A DNA stretch of 64,000 nt from Desertivibrio insolitus (lineage in GTDB: Bacteria; Actinomycetota; Actinomycetes; Actinomycetales; Microbacteriaceae), in NCBI RefSeq assembly GCF_017355965.1, contig NZ_JAFIQW010000001.1, positions 720,987 to 784,986 of the forward strand, read 5' to 3'. This document shows positions 24,776-33,372 of this stretch, piece by piece. How positions within the stretch are numbered: the first letter of the stretch is position 1; every line of letters starts with the position of its first letter. The position numbers were made by a program, and so were the translations under genes. Under the pieces are notes generated by a model that was not told the origin of the DNA, ran no database searches, and was given only the letters and a program-made list of their open reading frames with translations.

Positions 24776-25494
24776 CGGTCGACCTCCGTCGTCTCGAGCT
24801 CACCGGTGGCGGCTTCCTCCGCCATGTCGGTGGCGGCCTGCGCCTCCTCGTCGACGAAGCGGCCGGAGTACGCCTCCGCCGTGAGCGTGAGGTTGATGAC
24901 GGCGGTGTAGCCGCCGTCCTCCCCGCGCGAGACGGAGCTGATCGCGGAGTCCGCGTAGCCGGTCAAGGCCGAGAGCGATCGCTGCAGCTCGGCGGCATCC
25001 GGAAGCGACGGCAGCGATACGGTCAGGTCGACCTTCGCCACGTACAGCGCGCGGAGCGGGCTCTCGACGAGCGGCGCCGACGCCCACGGCGCGGTGCCCG
25101 TCATCGTCGCGTCGACGATGGTGGAGCCGCCCGGCAGCGCGGCGGCGACCTGTGCCATGACGCCGTCCCACGCGATCTCGGTCGAGCTGACGAGGCTGCG
25201 CGCGTCCTCGACGATGCGCACCTGAGCGGCGGCGGCGGATGCCTCGGCGTACTGCTGCTGCTCGAGCAGCAGCTCCTGCGTGCGGTTCTGCGCGGCGAGC
25301 AGCTCGTTCTGCGCGGTCACGAGCCGGAGGTAGCCGAGCGAGTAGCCGGCTGCGACGACCGCGAGGGCGAGCACGATCGACAGGCCGACGAGCCGCTTGG
25401 TCTGCTGGGCCTTCTCGCGCTCGCGCACCGCGGGCGGCAGCAGCTCGACGCGCGGCACGGCGCCGAGCACGGGTCCGGTCTGCTTCTTGCTCAC
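24772..25494 (-). CDS. pilN: type IV pilus assembly protein PilN-like
   Basis: Product of 240 residues with the PilN signature. A short cytoplasmic N-terminus ending VELLPPAVRERE (the PilM-binding "hN.LP"-like motif) precedes a TM helix (about 33-52), a coiled coil (about 55-95) and a ferredoxin-like domain. GTG start overlapping the pilM stop. It pairs with PilO downstream. Confidence 0.78.
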   Translation of the reverse strand: MSKKQTGPVLGAVPRVELLPPAVREREKAQQTKRLVGLSIVLALAVVAAGYSLGYLRLVTAQNELLAAQNRTQELLLEQQQYAEASAAAAQVRIVEDARSLVSSTEIAWDGVMAQVAAALPGGSTIVDATMTGTAPWASAPLVESPLRALYVAKVDLTVSLPSLPDAAELQRSLSALTGYADSAISSVSRGEDGGYTAVINLTLTAEAYSGRFVDEEAQAATDMAEEAATGELETTEVDR

Positions 25495-26534
25495 GGCTTG
25501 ACCCCCAGTGCGAGGCCGAGGGCGATGTCGATGTCGGCCGGCGCGGCGGCATCCGCGCCCTTGCCCTGCTTCGGCAGTCCGACGCGGGTGAGCGCGGTGG
25601 AGTACTCAACCGGCAGCCCGGTGACCTCGGCGAGCGCCGCGTCGAGCCCGCGGAGGCGGCTGCCGCCACCAGTCAGGATGACGCGCTCGACCGGGGCGTG
25701 CGGGCGGGTCGACGTGTAGTAGTTGAGCGTGTTGCGGATGCTGCCGAGCAGCTCGACCGCGGCGCGGTGCACGACCTCGGCGTAGACCTGGTCGTCGGCG
25801 GACTCGGGGGCCGTCAGCCCGATCTCGCGCTTCTTCAGCTCGGCCGTCTCGGGGTCGAGCTGCAGGGTCGCGACGAACGCGTTCGTGATGTCGTCGCCGC
25901 CGCTCGGCACGATGCGCACGAACTGCGGCACGCCGTCCCAGGCGACGACCACGTTGGTCGAGCTGGAGCCGACGTCGATGAGGGCGGTGCGTCCGGTCGT
26001 GTGCTTGACCGGCGCGAGCGCCCGGGAGACCGCGAACGGCACGAAGTCGACGCTCTTCGGGCGCAGGCCCGCGTGCATCGCGGCCTGCACGTTCGAGGTG
26101 ACGGCGTCCTTGATGGCGGCGACCAGCAGGCCGCGCACGACGGGGCCCTGCTCGCCCAGCTCCTCGGACACCGGGTAGAAGTCGAGCAGCGCGTCGCTGA
26201 CCGGCACCGGCAGCAGCTCCTGCACGTGGAACGGCAGCGACTCCTTGATCTGCGCGATCGGGGCCTTCGGCACGCTGAGGTCGCGGGCGAGCACGCGGGC
26301 GCCGCCCATGCCGAGCACGACGTTCTTGGTCTTGAAGCCGCCCAGCGACCACAGCTGCTTGAGGGCGGAGGCGACGGTGGACACCTCGAGCACCTCGCCG
26401 CGGTGCACGGCGCCTTCCGGCAGGGTGACCGCGGCGTGACGCAGCACCTGCGGCTTCGTCCCGGCGGGGTTCTTGAGTTCGACGGCGCGCACGGTGCTGT
26501 TGCCGATGTCGAGCCCGACGATGGTGGATGGCAT
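25491..26534 (-). CDS. pilM: type IV pilus assembly ATPase-like protein PilM
   Basis: Actin-fold protein of 347 residues. Phosphate-1 motif VGLDIGNSTVRAVEL lies at the N-terminus; the later GRTALIDVGSSSTNVVV and ILTGGGSRLRGL loops complete the nucleotide site. PilM binds the cytoplasmic tail of PilN. It follows the prepilin peptidase gene by 3 nt and overlaps pilN by 4 nt. Confidence 0.9.
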   Translation of the reverse strand: MPSTIVGLDIGNSTVRAVELKNPAGTKPQVLRHAAVTLPEGAVHRGEVLEVSTVASALKQLWSLGGFKTKNVVLGMGGARVLARDLSVPKAPIAQIKESLPFHVQELLPVPVSDALLDFYPVSEELGEQGPVVRGLLVAAIKDAVTSNVQAAMHAGLRPKSVDFVPFAVSRALAPVKHTTGRTALIDVGSSSTNVVVAWDGVPQFVRIVPSGGDDITNAFVATLQLDPETAELKKREIGLTAPESADDQVYAEVVHRAAVELLGSIRNTLNYYTSTRPHAPVERVILTGGGSRLRGLDAALAEVTGLPVEYSTALTRVGLPKQGKGADAAAPADIDIALGLALGVKP

Positions 26535-26537
26535 GAG

Positions 26538-27356
26538 TCAGTACTCCAAGCCGAAGAGGGAGAGGTAGGCGGAGGCTAGCGGCGGGCCGGCGAGGATCCC
26601 GATCCACGCGCCGAGCAGCATCCAGGGACCGAACGGGATCGCGGTGCCGCGGCCCGCGCGGCTGATCGCGAGGAGCACGACGCCGAAGAGCCCGCCGAGG
26701 AGGAACGCGGCGAGCGCGCCCACGGCGAGCACGTCCCAGCCGAGCCAGCCGAGGAAGAGGCCCAGCACGCCGGCGAGCTTGACGTCGCCCATGCCCATGC
26801 CGCGCGGGGCGACGAGCACGATGGCGAGGTAGACGCCGCCGAGGATCACGGCGCCGGCGAGCGCGGTGAGCAGGCTCCCCCACTCGCCGCTGAGTGCGGC
26901 GGCCGCGCCGAGCAGCACGACGCCGACCGCGTACGACGGCAGCACGATCGCGTTCGGCAGCCGCATGGTGTCGAGGTCGATCAAGGCGAGGGCGATACTC
27001 ACCGCGGCGAGGTAGAGGAACGCGACCAGCTGCAGCACGGATGCCGCGGCGCCCGAGGCATCCGTCGCTGCGGCGATGTCGGGCACGAAGCGCACGGCGA
27101 CGACCGCGAAGGCGAGCGCGGTGCCCAGCTCGACGAGCGGATAGCGCACCGAGATGGGGGCGGCGCAGTCGCGGCATTTGCCGCGCAGCAGCAGCCAGCC
27201 GAACACGGGCACGTTGTCGCGGCGCCGGATGTGGTTGCCGCAGTTCGGGCACGCGCTCGGCGGGTTCACGACCGAGAGCCCGGCGGGAACGCGGTAGACG
27301 ACGACGTTGAGGAACGAGCCGATGAGGGAGCCGAAGAGGGCGAGTGCGATGCTCAC
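26538..27356 (-). CDS. pilD: prepilin peptidase (A24 family)
   Basis: The GTG at 27356 (GTGA overlap with the preceding stop) gives 272 residues. The family's zinc-binding Cys pairs (CPNCG and CRDC) sit between TM1 and TM2. The two catalytic aspartates lie in ALIDLDTMRLPN and in the GMGD motif (PRGMGMGDVKLAGVLG). About eight TM helices are visible. It cleaves the leader peptide of the four prepilin-like products in this operon and N-methylates the new N-terminus. Confidence 0.93.
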   Translation of the reverse strand: MSIALALFGSLIGSFLNVVVYRVPAGLSVVNPPSACPNCGNHIRRRDNVPVFGWLLLRGKCRDCAAPISVRYPLVELGTALAFAVVAVRFVPDIAAATDASGAAASVLQLVAFLYLAAVSIALALIDLDTMRLPNAIVLPSYAVGVVLLGAAAALSGEWGSLLTALAGAVILGGVYLAIVLVAPRGMGMGDVKLAGVLGLFLGWLGWDVLAVGALAAFLLGGLFGVVLLAISRAGRGTAIPFGPWMLLGAWIGILAGPPLASAYLSLFGLEY

Positions 27357-28813
27357 GGTGTCGGCACCTCCTTCAGGCTGAGCCGAGAGCCCAACTGCGA
27401 TCCGGCCTGTACCGGGTTGGTGGCCCCACCCGTCAGGTCGAAGCCCTCGATGCCGACGGGCGCGAATGTCAGGGACGCCTGCTGGCCGAACTCGATCTCG
27501 CCGCCGTAGAGCTGACCCCGGTACCCGTTCCGATCGCTGTAGATCTTGCAGGGGGTGTACATCATCGCGCTGACGCCAGCAGTGAAGTCGGCCTCGTTGT
27601 TCAGGCGTATACCGCCGTTCAGGCCTGCGGGCGGAGCACATGTCGGCAGGCCGTCCGGGGTGTTGTCCGGGACGATGAACGTGATGGTCCGGTGCTCCCC
27701 GGGCGCGTCCGTACCGAAGTAGAACTTCGTGAAGTCGAACTGGTGACCGACGAAGACCAGGTTCGCGTCGAGCTCGACCTCGTCCATGTTGCTACTGGTG
27801 GTCACGGCTGTCGTCGGGCACTTCGAGAGGAAGTTGATCACGGTCGGAGTGGTGATGTTCGCCAGGTTCTTCCATTCCGTGGTGCTTTTGGAGATGCTGC
27901 ACGAACCCGTCCAGTTGGTGACCGTGTATCCGCGACCGGTCCAGTAAGCGGGGTCCCAGTTGACGTCGGTCCAATCCGGGATGTTGGGAGCCGCCGCGAG
28001 AGATCCGAAGGTCCTCGTGCCGCCGATCGTCGAATTCGTCACGACACCGGTACCGGTCGCGCTCACGTTGCTGCCAATGGCGCTCTTGTTGATGGAGAGG
28101 TTGCCCTTGACGTGAACGCTGCCCGCAACGTCGCACATATCCAGAGTCGCGTTTCCGTTGCCAAGCAGCAGATCGCCGCCGATTTCCGCGCCATTCGTGC
28201 AGACGACGTTGCCGTTCTTGATCGACACGGAGGTCGCGACGCTGTTGCTCTCGGTGTTGAGCTCGAAGTTCTTCAGCGTGCCGACGATCGTGTGCGCGTA
28301 GACCGCGGAGCCGTCGACCGGCACCTGCACGATGATGGGGTCGTAATCGAAGATCGCCTGAAGCGTCACCTCATCGCCTGAGGTAGCGCCCGCCACACCC
28401 TGATGTTGGGCCTGCCCCACCGAGGTCACCCGCACCTGCGTCGTCGCAGTGACCGGGCAGCTCGCGCTCCAGGTGCCCGATTGGAAGCTCTCGACGGTGG
28501 CGACGAAGTGGACATCGCTCGTGGCGGTGCTCCGATAGGTGCCGGCAGGCGCGGTCGTGTCCACCCCGGCGATCCCCGGATCGGCGCAGTCGTTGATCGT
28601 GCGCAGGCCTGCCGTCGCGGCGTTGATGCCCGCCTCAGCGGCGGCCCGAGCCTGGATGGAGGCCCGGCTCGAACTCGTCGTGGCGAGGGCTCCGATGGTC
28701 GACGCGGACACCGTCACCGCGATGACCGCCGCGATAGCCAGCACACCGATCACCGCGATCATGACAGATCCGCGGTCGTCTCCGGGTGTGGCCCGTCGTT
28801 GCTTCAGAAGCAT
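27353..28813 (-). CDS. PilX-like pilus-associated protein with large exported domain
   Basis: The ATG at 28813 gives 486 residues and overlaps the upstream gene by 10 nt. A short basic N-terminus (MLLKQRRATPGDDRGSVMIAV) leads into one hydrophobic helix (about 19-42). It looks like PilX, which lacks a canonical GFTLIE site but joins the minor pilin complex. The rest is a large Asn/Thr/Ser-rich domain with repeated IGG and NGN motifs, some beta-helix-like, and eight or more Cys. Codon use and GC are visibly lower than in neighbours, which suggests fast evolution or acquisition. It could be a tip adhesin; that is inference. Confidence 0.65.
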   Translation of the reverse strand: MLLKQRRATPGDDRGSVMIAVIGVLAIAAVIAVTVSASTIGALATTSSSRASIQARAAAEAGINAATAGLRTINDCADPGIAGVDTTAPAGTYRSTATSDVHFVATVESFQSGTWSASCPVTATTQVRVTSVGQAQHQGVAGATSGDEVTLQAIFDYDPIIVQVPVDGSAVYAHTIVGTLKNFELNTESNSVATSVSIKNGNVVCTNGAEIGGDLLLGNGNATLDMCDVAGSVHVKGNLSINKSAIGSNVSATGTGVVTNSTIGGTRTFGSLAAAPNIPDWTDVNWDPAYWTGRGYTVTNWTGSCSISKSTTEWKNLANITTPTVINFLSKCPTTAVTTSSNMDEVELDANLVFVGHQFDFTKFYFGTDAPGEHRTITFIVPDNTPDGLPTCAPPAGLNGGIRLNNEADFTAGVSAMMYTPCKIYSDRNGYRGQLYGGEIEFGQQASLTFAPVGIEGFDLTGGATNPVQAGSQLGSRLSLKEVPTP

Positions 28814-29403
28814 TCGGTCGCCTCCACGGTCTCGCGCAGCGGAGTGACGTCGAGGGCGATCGGGTCGAGCTGTCTGCTGCGCGCCGTCGTCTCGACGAGG
28901 ATCGAGGCGCCGTTCGCCGGGTCGATCTGGAACTTCACATCGACCGAGTAGTCGTCCACGACGTCGAAGACCGGCGCCGTTCCCACCGGGGACGCACCCG
29001 TGGCGACGAGCGTCCAACCAGCGACATCGGCCGGACCCGACGGCACGGAGATCGGATCGTTCGAGCTGGTGGTGCGCACCTCACCGTTGGTCACGTACCA
29101 GGCCCGGCACGTGACGGTCGGGCTGGCGGCGAGCGCATCGTCGACGATCACCGCGCGAAGCAGCGCACCACCGGCGGCTTCGTCCAGATACAGGGCGTCC
29201 CGCACTCCACGGGCGATCGACTGCGCGGCGACCTGGCCGCTGTTGCTCGACTCGGTGGTCTGTCGAACTGACCGCTCGGCGAGGAGCGAGTTGATGAGGA
29301 ATCCGCCGACGAGCCCGAGCACCAGCACGGAGAGCGCGCCGTAGACGAGGAGCTCGATGAGCGTGAATCCTCTGTCGTTCGCGGAGTCGGTCGTCTCGGT
29401 CAT
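28804..29403 (-). CDS. minor prepilin PilW-like
   Basis: Product of 199 residues with a type IV prepilin signal: G12 before F13 in RGFTLIELLVYG and Glu17 at position +5 of the mature protein. A single hydrophobic alpha helix (13-38) and a beta-rich C-terminal domain with two Cys follow. The stop overlaps the next gene by 10 nt and the start overlaps the upstream stop as ATGA. Probable initiator or tip component of the pilus. Confidence 0.82.
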   Translation of the reverse strand: MTETTDSANDRGFTLIELLVYGALSVLVLGLVGGFLINSLLAERSVRQTTESSNSGQVAAQSIARGVRDALYLDEAAGGALLRAVIVDDALAASPTVTCRAWYVTNGEVRTTSSNDPISVPSGPADVAGWTLVATGASPVGTAPVFDVVDDYSVDVKFQIDPANGASILVETTARSRQLDPIALDVTPLRETVEATECF

Positions 29404-29882
29404 GGCGTGGTGGCGGGTGCTGTCGCGTTCTCAAGGAAGACGAGAGTGGTGGCCGACGCGAGCGAGTCGCCGCCCGAGCAGCTGAAGGGGGCGGTGGGGG
29501 TGCCCTCGGTGATGCACACGGTCACCTCCACGACACCGGGGTAGTTGTCACCCGGGTCGGTCGGGCCGGGGCAGGGCACCAGTTCGCGGTGCGCTTGGTA
29601 GACGTTGCCGCGGTCGTCGGTGACGGCGGCGGTCGTGGCGCTGGCGAAATTGCTCACCTCGTCGCAGTACGGCACGACAGCCGCGAGTTCGTCGAGCTCG
29701 GCGTTGAGTAGCTGGCTTGCGGTCGACGTGACGCCGTTGCGGGCAGAGGCCTGAAGGGATTGGACAAGCAGGGGGAGATAAGCGATTGCGAGGAGACCTA
29801 GGAGAAATATGGAGACGACGATCTCGATGAGACCGAAGCCTCCGTCGCCGGAAGGATTTGAACCCTCGATTCGCCGTGCCAC
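29400..29882 (-). CDS. minor prepilin PilV-like
   Basis: The GTG at 29882, with GGAGAC upstream, gives 160 residues. The prepilin site is GDGGFGLIEIVVS, with cleavage after G15 and Glu20 at +5. After the helix (16-40) come a small globular domain and four Cys likely to form disulphides (PYCDEV, PCPG, VCITEG, FSCSGG). It is separated from the major pilin gene by a strong hairpin, so it is expected at lower level than pilA. Confidence 0.8.
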   Translation of the reverse strand: MARRIEGSNPSGDGGFGLIEIVVSIFLLGLLAIAYLPLLVQSLQASARNGVTSTASQLLNAELDELAAVVPYCDEVSNFASATTAAVTDDRGNVYQAHRELVPCPGPTDPGDNYPGVVEVTVCITEGTPTAPFSCSGGDSLASATTLVFLENATAPATTP

Positions 29883-29910
29883 TTTGATGTCTCCGTCCCG
29901 ATGGTTACGG

Positions 29911-29944
29911 AAGGGTGGGCGCCGCTCTCGCGGCACCCACCCTT
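29911..29944 (-). terminator. strong hairpin between pilA and the minor prepilin genes
   Basis: AAGGGTGGGCGCCGC (29911-29925) pairs with GCGGCACCCACCCTT (29930-29944) with one mismatch and a 4-nt loop. It lies just 8 nt after the pilA stop. It would act as a partial terminator or 3' stabiliser, allowing more pilA than downstream mRNA. No T-run follows. Confidence 0.7.
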
Positions 29945-29952
29945 GAGGTCGA

Positions 29953-30363
29953 TCAGGCGCAAGCGCCGGAGGCAGCGCCGCCGGTGTCCAGGATGTGGAA
30001 GACCTTCGTCGATGCCGAGGTCGCCTGGAGACAGAACTTGGCGCCCGACGGCGGGGTGGCGTCGATCGACACACCTGAGACGAAGCCGAAGTCGCTCAGA
30101 CCTGTCGCCGTGGTGGACGTCGCGTAGGTTCCCCCGTTAGCTGTCGCGTAGCTCACCATGGCGACCTTCGAGTTAGCAAGGTCGGACTTGGTAGCGGAGT
30201 CCTTCGCCTGATCCTGCTGCCCGAGGAACACGGGGATGGCGATTGCGGCGAGGACGCCGATGATGAGGACGACGACGAGGAGCTCGATGAGGGTGAAGCC
30301 CTTGTCGTCCTTGTTGAGCTGGTCGCGCTTGGCGGCCAGCGCGGTGTGGATGGTGGTGATCAA
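29953..30363 (-). CDS. pilA: major type IV pilin
   Basis: Product of 136 residues with a textbook prepilin leader: 22 residues ending KDDKG, then FTLIELLVVVLIIGVLAA, with Glu27 at mature position +5. The 114-residue mature protein has the small globular head usual for Gram-positive pilins and two Cys (KFCLQ and GACA at the end) that may form the C-terminal disulphide loop. It is the main structural subunit of the pilus. Hairpins both upstream and downstream set it apart as a separately controlled cistron. Confidence 0.93.
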   Translation of the reverse strand: MITTIHTALAAKRDQLNKDDKGFTLIELLVVVLIIGVLAAIAIPVFLGQQDQAKDSATKSDLANSKVAMVSYATANGGTYATSTTATGLSDFGFVSGVSIDATPPSGAKFCLQATSASTKVFHILDTGGAASGACA

Positions 30364-30451
30364 GGCCCGTTCCTATCTGGAAGTGGTGTCTGGGTTGGAA
30401 CTCCGGCGGAGTCCTCACTCACCATGTTTCGTAACCCGGCCGGGGTACGTC

Positions 30452-30510
30452 TGTCCCCCCTTCGGGGACACCTGTCCCCCGTCAGGGGGAACACATCCCC
30501 TGAACTGGGG
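30452..30510 (-). promoter_or_regulatory. alternative-hairpin leader upstream of pilA
   Basis: Alternating complementary segments: TGTCCCC (30452-30458), GGGGACA (30464-30470), TGTCCCC (30473-30479), GGGGGAACA (30485-30493), TCCCC (30495-30499) and GGGG (to 30510). Segment 2 can pair with 1 or 3, and 3 with 2 or 4, so the hairpins are mutually exclusive, as in an attenuator. It lies in the 147-nt gap between pilC and pilA. Function inferred from structure only. Confidence 0.55.
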
Positions 30511-31740
30511 TCAATTGATTTGCTGGAAAATCGTGAAAACAGGCATATAGAGGGCCACGATCATGCCCCCGATGACGACGCCGATGAACGCGATCATCAG
30601 CGGTTCGATGAGCGCGGTGAGCTGCTCGGTCGTCGACTGCACCTCGTCGTCGTAGAAGTCCGCGATCTTCGAGAGCATCAGCTCCATCGCACCGGAGTCC
30701 TCGCCGACGGCGATCATCTGCGTGACCATGGGCGGGAAGACCGGCTCCTCCGTCAGCGGGCCGGCGATTGTCCTCCCCGCCCGCACGGACTCCTGCACGC
30801 GCTTCAGGGCGTTCTCGATCACCCAGTTGCCCGACGTGTCCCCCACGACGGCCAGCGCCTGCAGGATCGGCACACCGGACTTCGTCATGGTGGCGAAGTT
30901 GCGGGTGAAGCGAGCGATGGCGACCTTCTTCATCAGGTCGCCGAAGACAGGCAATTTGAGCTTGAGAGGGTCGACCTTGGCCCTGACCCGTTCCTCGTTC
31001 TTGTTCTTCCGCCACCAGGCGGCCCCGACGAGCCCCAGCACGACGACGATCGGCACGATCCACGCGGAGTTCTCCGACAGGGTCACGAGCACCTGCGTGG
31101 GCAGCGGCAGTTCCCCGCCGAGGTCCTCGAACATGCCCTTGAAGATGGGCACGATGAAGATGATCATGCCGACCATCGCGAGGATCGCCATGATGAGCAC
31201 GACCACCGGATAGGTGAGCGCGCTCTTCACCGTCTGGCGCAGCTTGACATCCGCCTCGAACGTCGCCGCGACCGACTCGAGCGACTGGTCGAGGAATCCG
31301 CCGGTCTCCCCGGCGCGCACGAGGTGCACCATGAGCGGCGGGTAGATCGGGTCCTTCGCGAGCGCTTCGGAGAGCGAGTTGCCCGTCTCGACCTTCAGCA
31401 GCACGTCCTGCAGGCTCTTCTGCAGCCGCTTGTTCTCCGTCTGCTCCGCGAGGATCGTCAGCGCACGCAGCAGCGAGAGCCCCGACGAGACCATCGTCGC
31501 CATCTGACGGCTCATCACGGCTAGATCCTTCAGCCCGACGCGCTTGCCCTCGCCGCCGAAGCTGATCTCCATCTGCAGACCGGTGCCGGCGACGCTCTCC
31601 TCGACGGAGATCGGCGACAGCCCCAGCGTCTTCATACGTGCGATGGCGGATGCCTCGCTCGGCGCGTCGAGCTTGCCCTTGACGACCTTGCCCGTGGCAT
31701 CCCGGCCCTTGTAGGCCCAGGTCTGCATCGTGTTGGTCAC
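30511..31740 (-). CDS. pilC: type IV pilus inner-membrane platform protein PilC
   Basis: Product of 409 residues, two T2SSF/GspF domains. It starts at GTG 31740 (GTGA overlap with pilT). The conserved FxRNFATMxxSGVPIL segment (ARFTRNFATMTKSGVPIL, about 270-287) and three TM segments (about 170, 220, 380) match PilC/GspF. It is the membrane platform on which PilB and PilT act to extend and retract pili. Confidence 0.95.
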   Translation of the reverse strand: MTNTMQTWAYKGRDATGKVVKGKLDAPSEASAIARMKTLGLSPISVEESVAGTGLQMEISFGGEGKRVGLKDLAVMSRQMATMVSSGLSLLRALTILAEQTENKRLQKSLQDVLLKVETGNSLSEALAKDPIYPPLMVHLVRAGETGGFLDQSLESVAATFEADVKLRQTVKSALTYPVVVLIMAILAMVGMIIFIVPIFKGMFEDLGGELPLPTQVLVTLSENSAWIVPIVVVLGLVGAAWWRKNKNEERVRAKVDPLKLKLPVFGDLMKKVAIARFTRNFATMTKSGVPILQALAVVGDTSGNWVIENALKRVQESVRAGRTIAGPLTEEPVFPPMVTQMIAVGEDSGAMELMLSKIADFYDDEVQSTTEQLTALIEPLMIAFIGVVIGGMIVALYMPVFTIFQQIN

Positions 31741-33350
31741 TGGAAGCCGTCCTCGAAGCCGGAGAAGCCGTGCGAGGTCTCGGTGCGCGTGACCATGCGC
31801 TTGTACTCCTCGACGTTCTGCGCCTTCTCCAGGCCCGCGGCATAGGTGATCGTGCCGGCGTTGGTGAGTTCGGCGAGGTGCTGGTCCATCGTGTGCATGC
31901 CGAGCTGCTTGCCGGCCTGCAGAGCGGATGACACCTGGTAGGTCTTGCCCTCGCGGATGAGGTTCGCGATGGCCGGCGTCGCCACCATGACCTCGGTCGC
32001 GACGACGCGACCCTGGCCGCTCGCCTTCTTCACGAGCGTCTGACAGACCACGCCCTGCAGCGTCGAGGCGAGCTGGGCGCGCACCTGCCCCTGCTGGTGC
32101 GGCGGGAACACGTCGATGACGCGGTCGATCGTCTGCGGTGCGCTCTGCGTGTGCAGCGTGGCGTAGACGAGGTGACCGGTCTCGGCCGCGGTCAGCGCCG
32201 TGGAGATCGTGTCGAGGTCGCGGAGCTCACCGATCAGGATGACGTCGGGGTCCTGGCGCAGCACGTGCTTAAGCGCCGCCTGGAAGCTGTGCGTGTCGGC
32301 GCCGACCTCGCGCTGGTTGACGAGCGACTTCTGGTTCTTGTGCAGGAACTCGATCGGGTCCTCGACCGTCATGATGTGGTCGGCGCGGGTCTTGTTCACG
32401 AGGTCGATCAGCGCGGCGAGCGTCGTCGACTTACCCGAACCGGTCGGGCCGGTGACGAGCACGAGGCCGCGCGGAAGGCCCGCGAACTTCGTGACCGAGT
32501 CGGGCACCCCGAGCTGGTCCAGGGTCTTGATCTCGGTCGGGATGAGACGGAACGCCGCACCCATCGACTCGCGCTGCTGATAGACGTTCACGCGGAAGCG
32601 CGACGCCTCCGACAGCGGGTACGCGAAGTCGAGCTCGAGCTCGCTGTCGAACGTCTCCTTCTGGCCCGGAGTCATGATCGAGTAGAGAACGGATGCCACG
32701 GTCTCCGGGCTCCACACCGCGCTGCCGGCGATCGGCTGCAGCGCGCCGTCGACGCGCACCATGGGCTGCGTTTTCGCACTGATGTGCAGGTCGGAGGCCT
32801 TCGCATCGACGACGTAATGGAGGGCCTGGCGGAGCATCGCGACGGGGTCGGAGGGTGCTGCTGTCGCGGGGGCGGGTCTCGGTACGCCGACTTCGTCGGC
32901 TACTCCACCGGCGGGATCGGAGACCGGAGAGTACGACGTCGTCGACGGACCGGCGTAGGCGGATGCTGCCGGCCTCGGTGCGCCGACTCCGTCGGCTACT
33001 CGACCGGCGGAGGTGTGCGACGCACCGCCGAAGGCAGGCGCAGCCGGTGCGGCAGGGGCAGCGGGCGCGGCGTAGCCGGCCGCAAAGCCGCCGAGGTCCG
33101 CATCGAGGTCGACGGGGCGTGCCGTCGGCGCGGGCGCGGGCAGGTCCGAGAGCGGCACCGCGGGCGGCGGGGCCGAGGCGTAGGCGCTCGGCGCACCGAA
33201 GGTGGGCGCTCCCCCGAGGTCGTGCAGCGGCGCCGCGGCGGGCGGCGGCAGGTGCGTGTAAGCGGGCGCCGAGGCATCCGGCTTGGTTCCGAAGAGCGAC
33301 GCGAGGTCGTCGTCGCCCGCGCCGCTGAGGTCGTAGATCGGCTTGTCCAT
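31737..33350 (-). CDS. pilT: pilus retraction ATPase PilT with long repeat-bearing N-terminus
   Basis: About 537 residues from ATG 33350 (GTG 33356 is possible; GGGAG spacing favours ATG). Residues 1-180 are a Pro/Ala-rich extension absent from typical PilT (about 350 residues). The core follows: VTGPTGSGKSTTLAALID (Walker A), MTVEDPIEFLHKN (Asp box), LIGELRDLDTISTAL (Walker B) and the His box ATLHTQSAPQTIDRV. It powers pilus retraction. Two palindromic repeat copies (32874-32914 and 32971-33010) are translated in frame within the extension, giving near-identical VADGVGAPRPA and VADEVGVPRPA segments. Confidence 0.93.
   Translation of the reverse strand: MDKPIYDLSGAGDDDLASLFGTKPDASAPAYTHLPPPAAAPLHDLGGAPTFGAPSAYASAPPPAVPLSDLPAPAPTARPVDLDADLGGFAAGYAAPAAPAAPAAPAFGGASHTSAGRVADGVGAPRPAASAYAGPSTTSYSPVSDPAGGVADEVGVPRPAPATAAPSDPVAMLRQALHYVVDAKASDLHISAKTQPMVRVDGALQPIAGSAVWSPETVASVLYSIMTPGQKETFDSELELDFAYPLSEASRFRVNVYQQRESMGAAFRLIPTEIKTLDQLGVPDSVTKFAGLPRGLVLVTGPTGSGKSTTLAALIDLVNKTRADHIMTVEDPIEFLHKNQKSLVNQREVGADTHSFQAALKHVLRQDPDVILIGELRDLDTISTALTAAETGHLVYATLHTQSAPQTIDRVIDVFPPHQQGQVRAQLASTLQGVVCQTLVKKASGQGRVVATEVMVATPAIANLIREGKTYQVSSALQAGKQLGMHTMDQHLAELTNAGTITYAAGLEKAQNVEEYKRMVTRTETSHGFSGFEDGFQ
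32874..32914. repeat. palindromic repeat inside pilT, copy 1
   Basis: GGGTCTCGGTACGCCGACTT opens a 41-nt unit that closes with GGCTACTCCACCGGCGGG. The core GCCGA/TCGGC forms a hairpin. It matches the intergenic unit at 47361-47400 and a second pilT copy at 32971-33010. Confidence 0.75.
32971..33010. repeat. palindromic repeat inside pilT, copy 2
   Basis: Same unit as 32874-32914, read as GGCCTCGGTGCGCCGACTCC and ending GGCTACTCGACCGGCGG, in the same reading frame and strand. The GCCGA/TCGGC stem is retained. Confidence 0.75.
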
Positions 33351-33372
33351 GTTCACTCCCGGATGCGGGCGG

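Noticed and set aside
30440..30510. Possible G-quadruplex on the minus strand before pilA.
   Set aside because: Only three long G-runs occur, with wide spacing, and each has a nearby C-run partner, so hairpins explain it better.
30364..30510. Possible c-di-GMP (GEMM) riboswitch before pilA.
   Set aside because: The conserved GEMM core bases are not present; only simple GC hairpins are seen.
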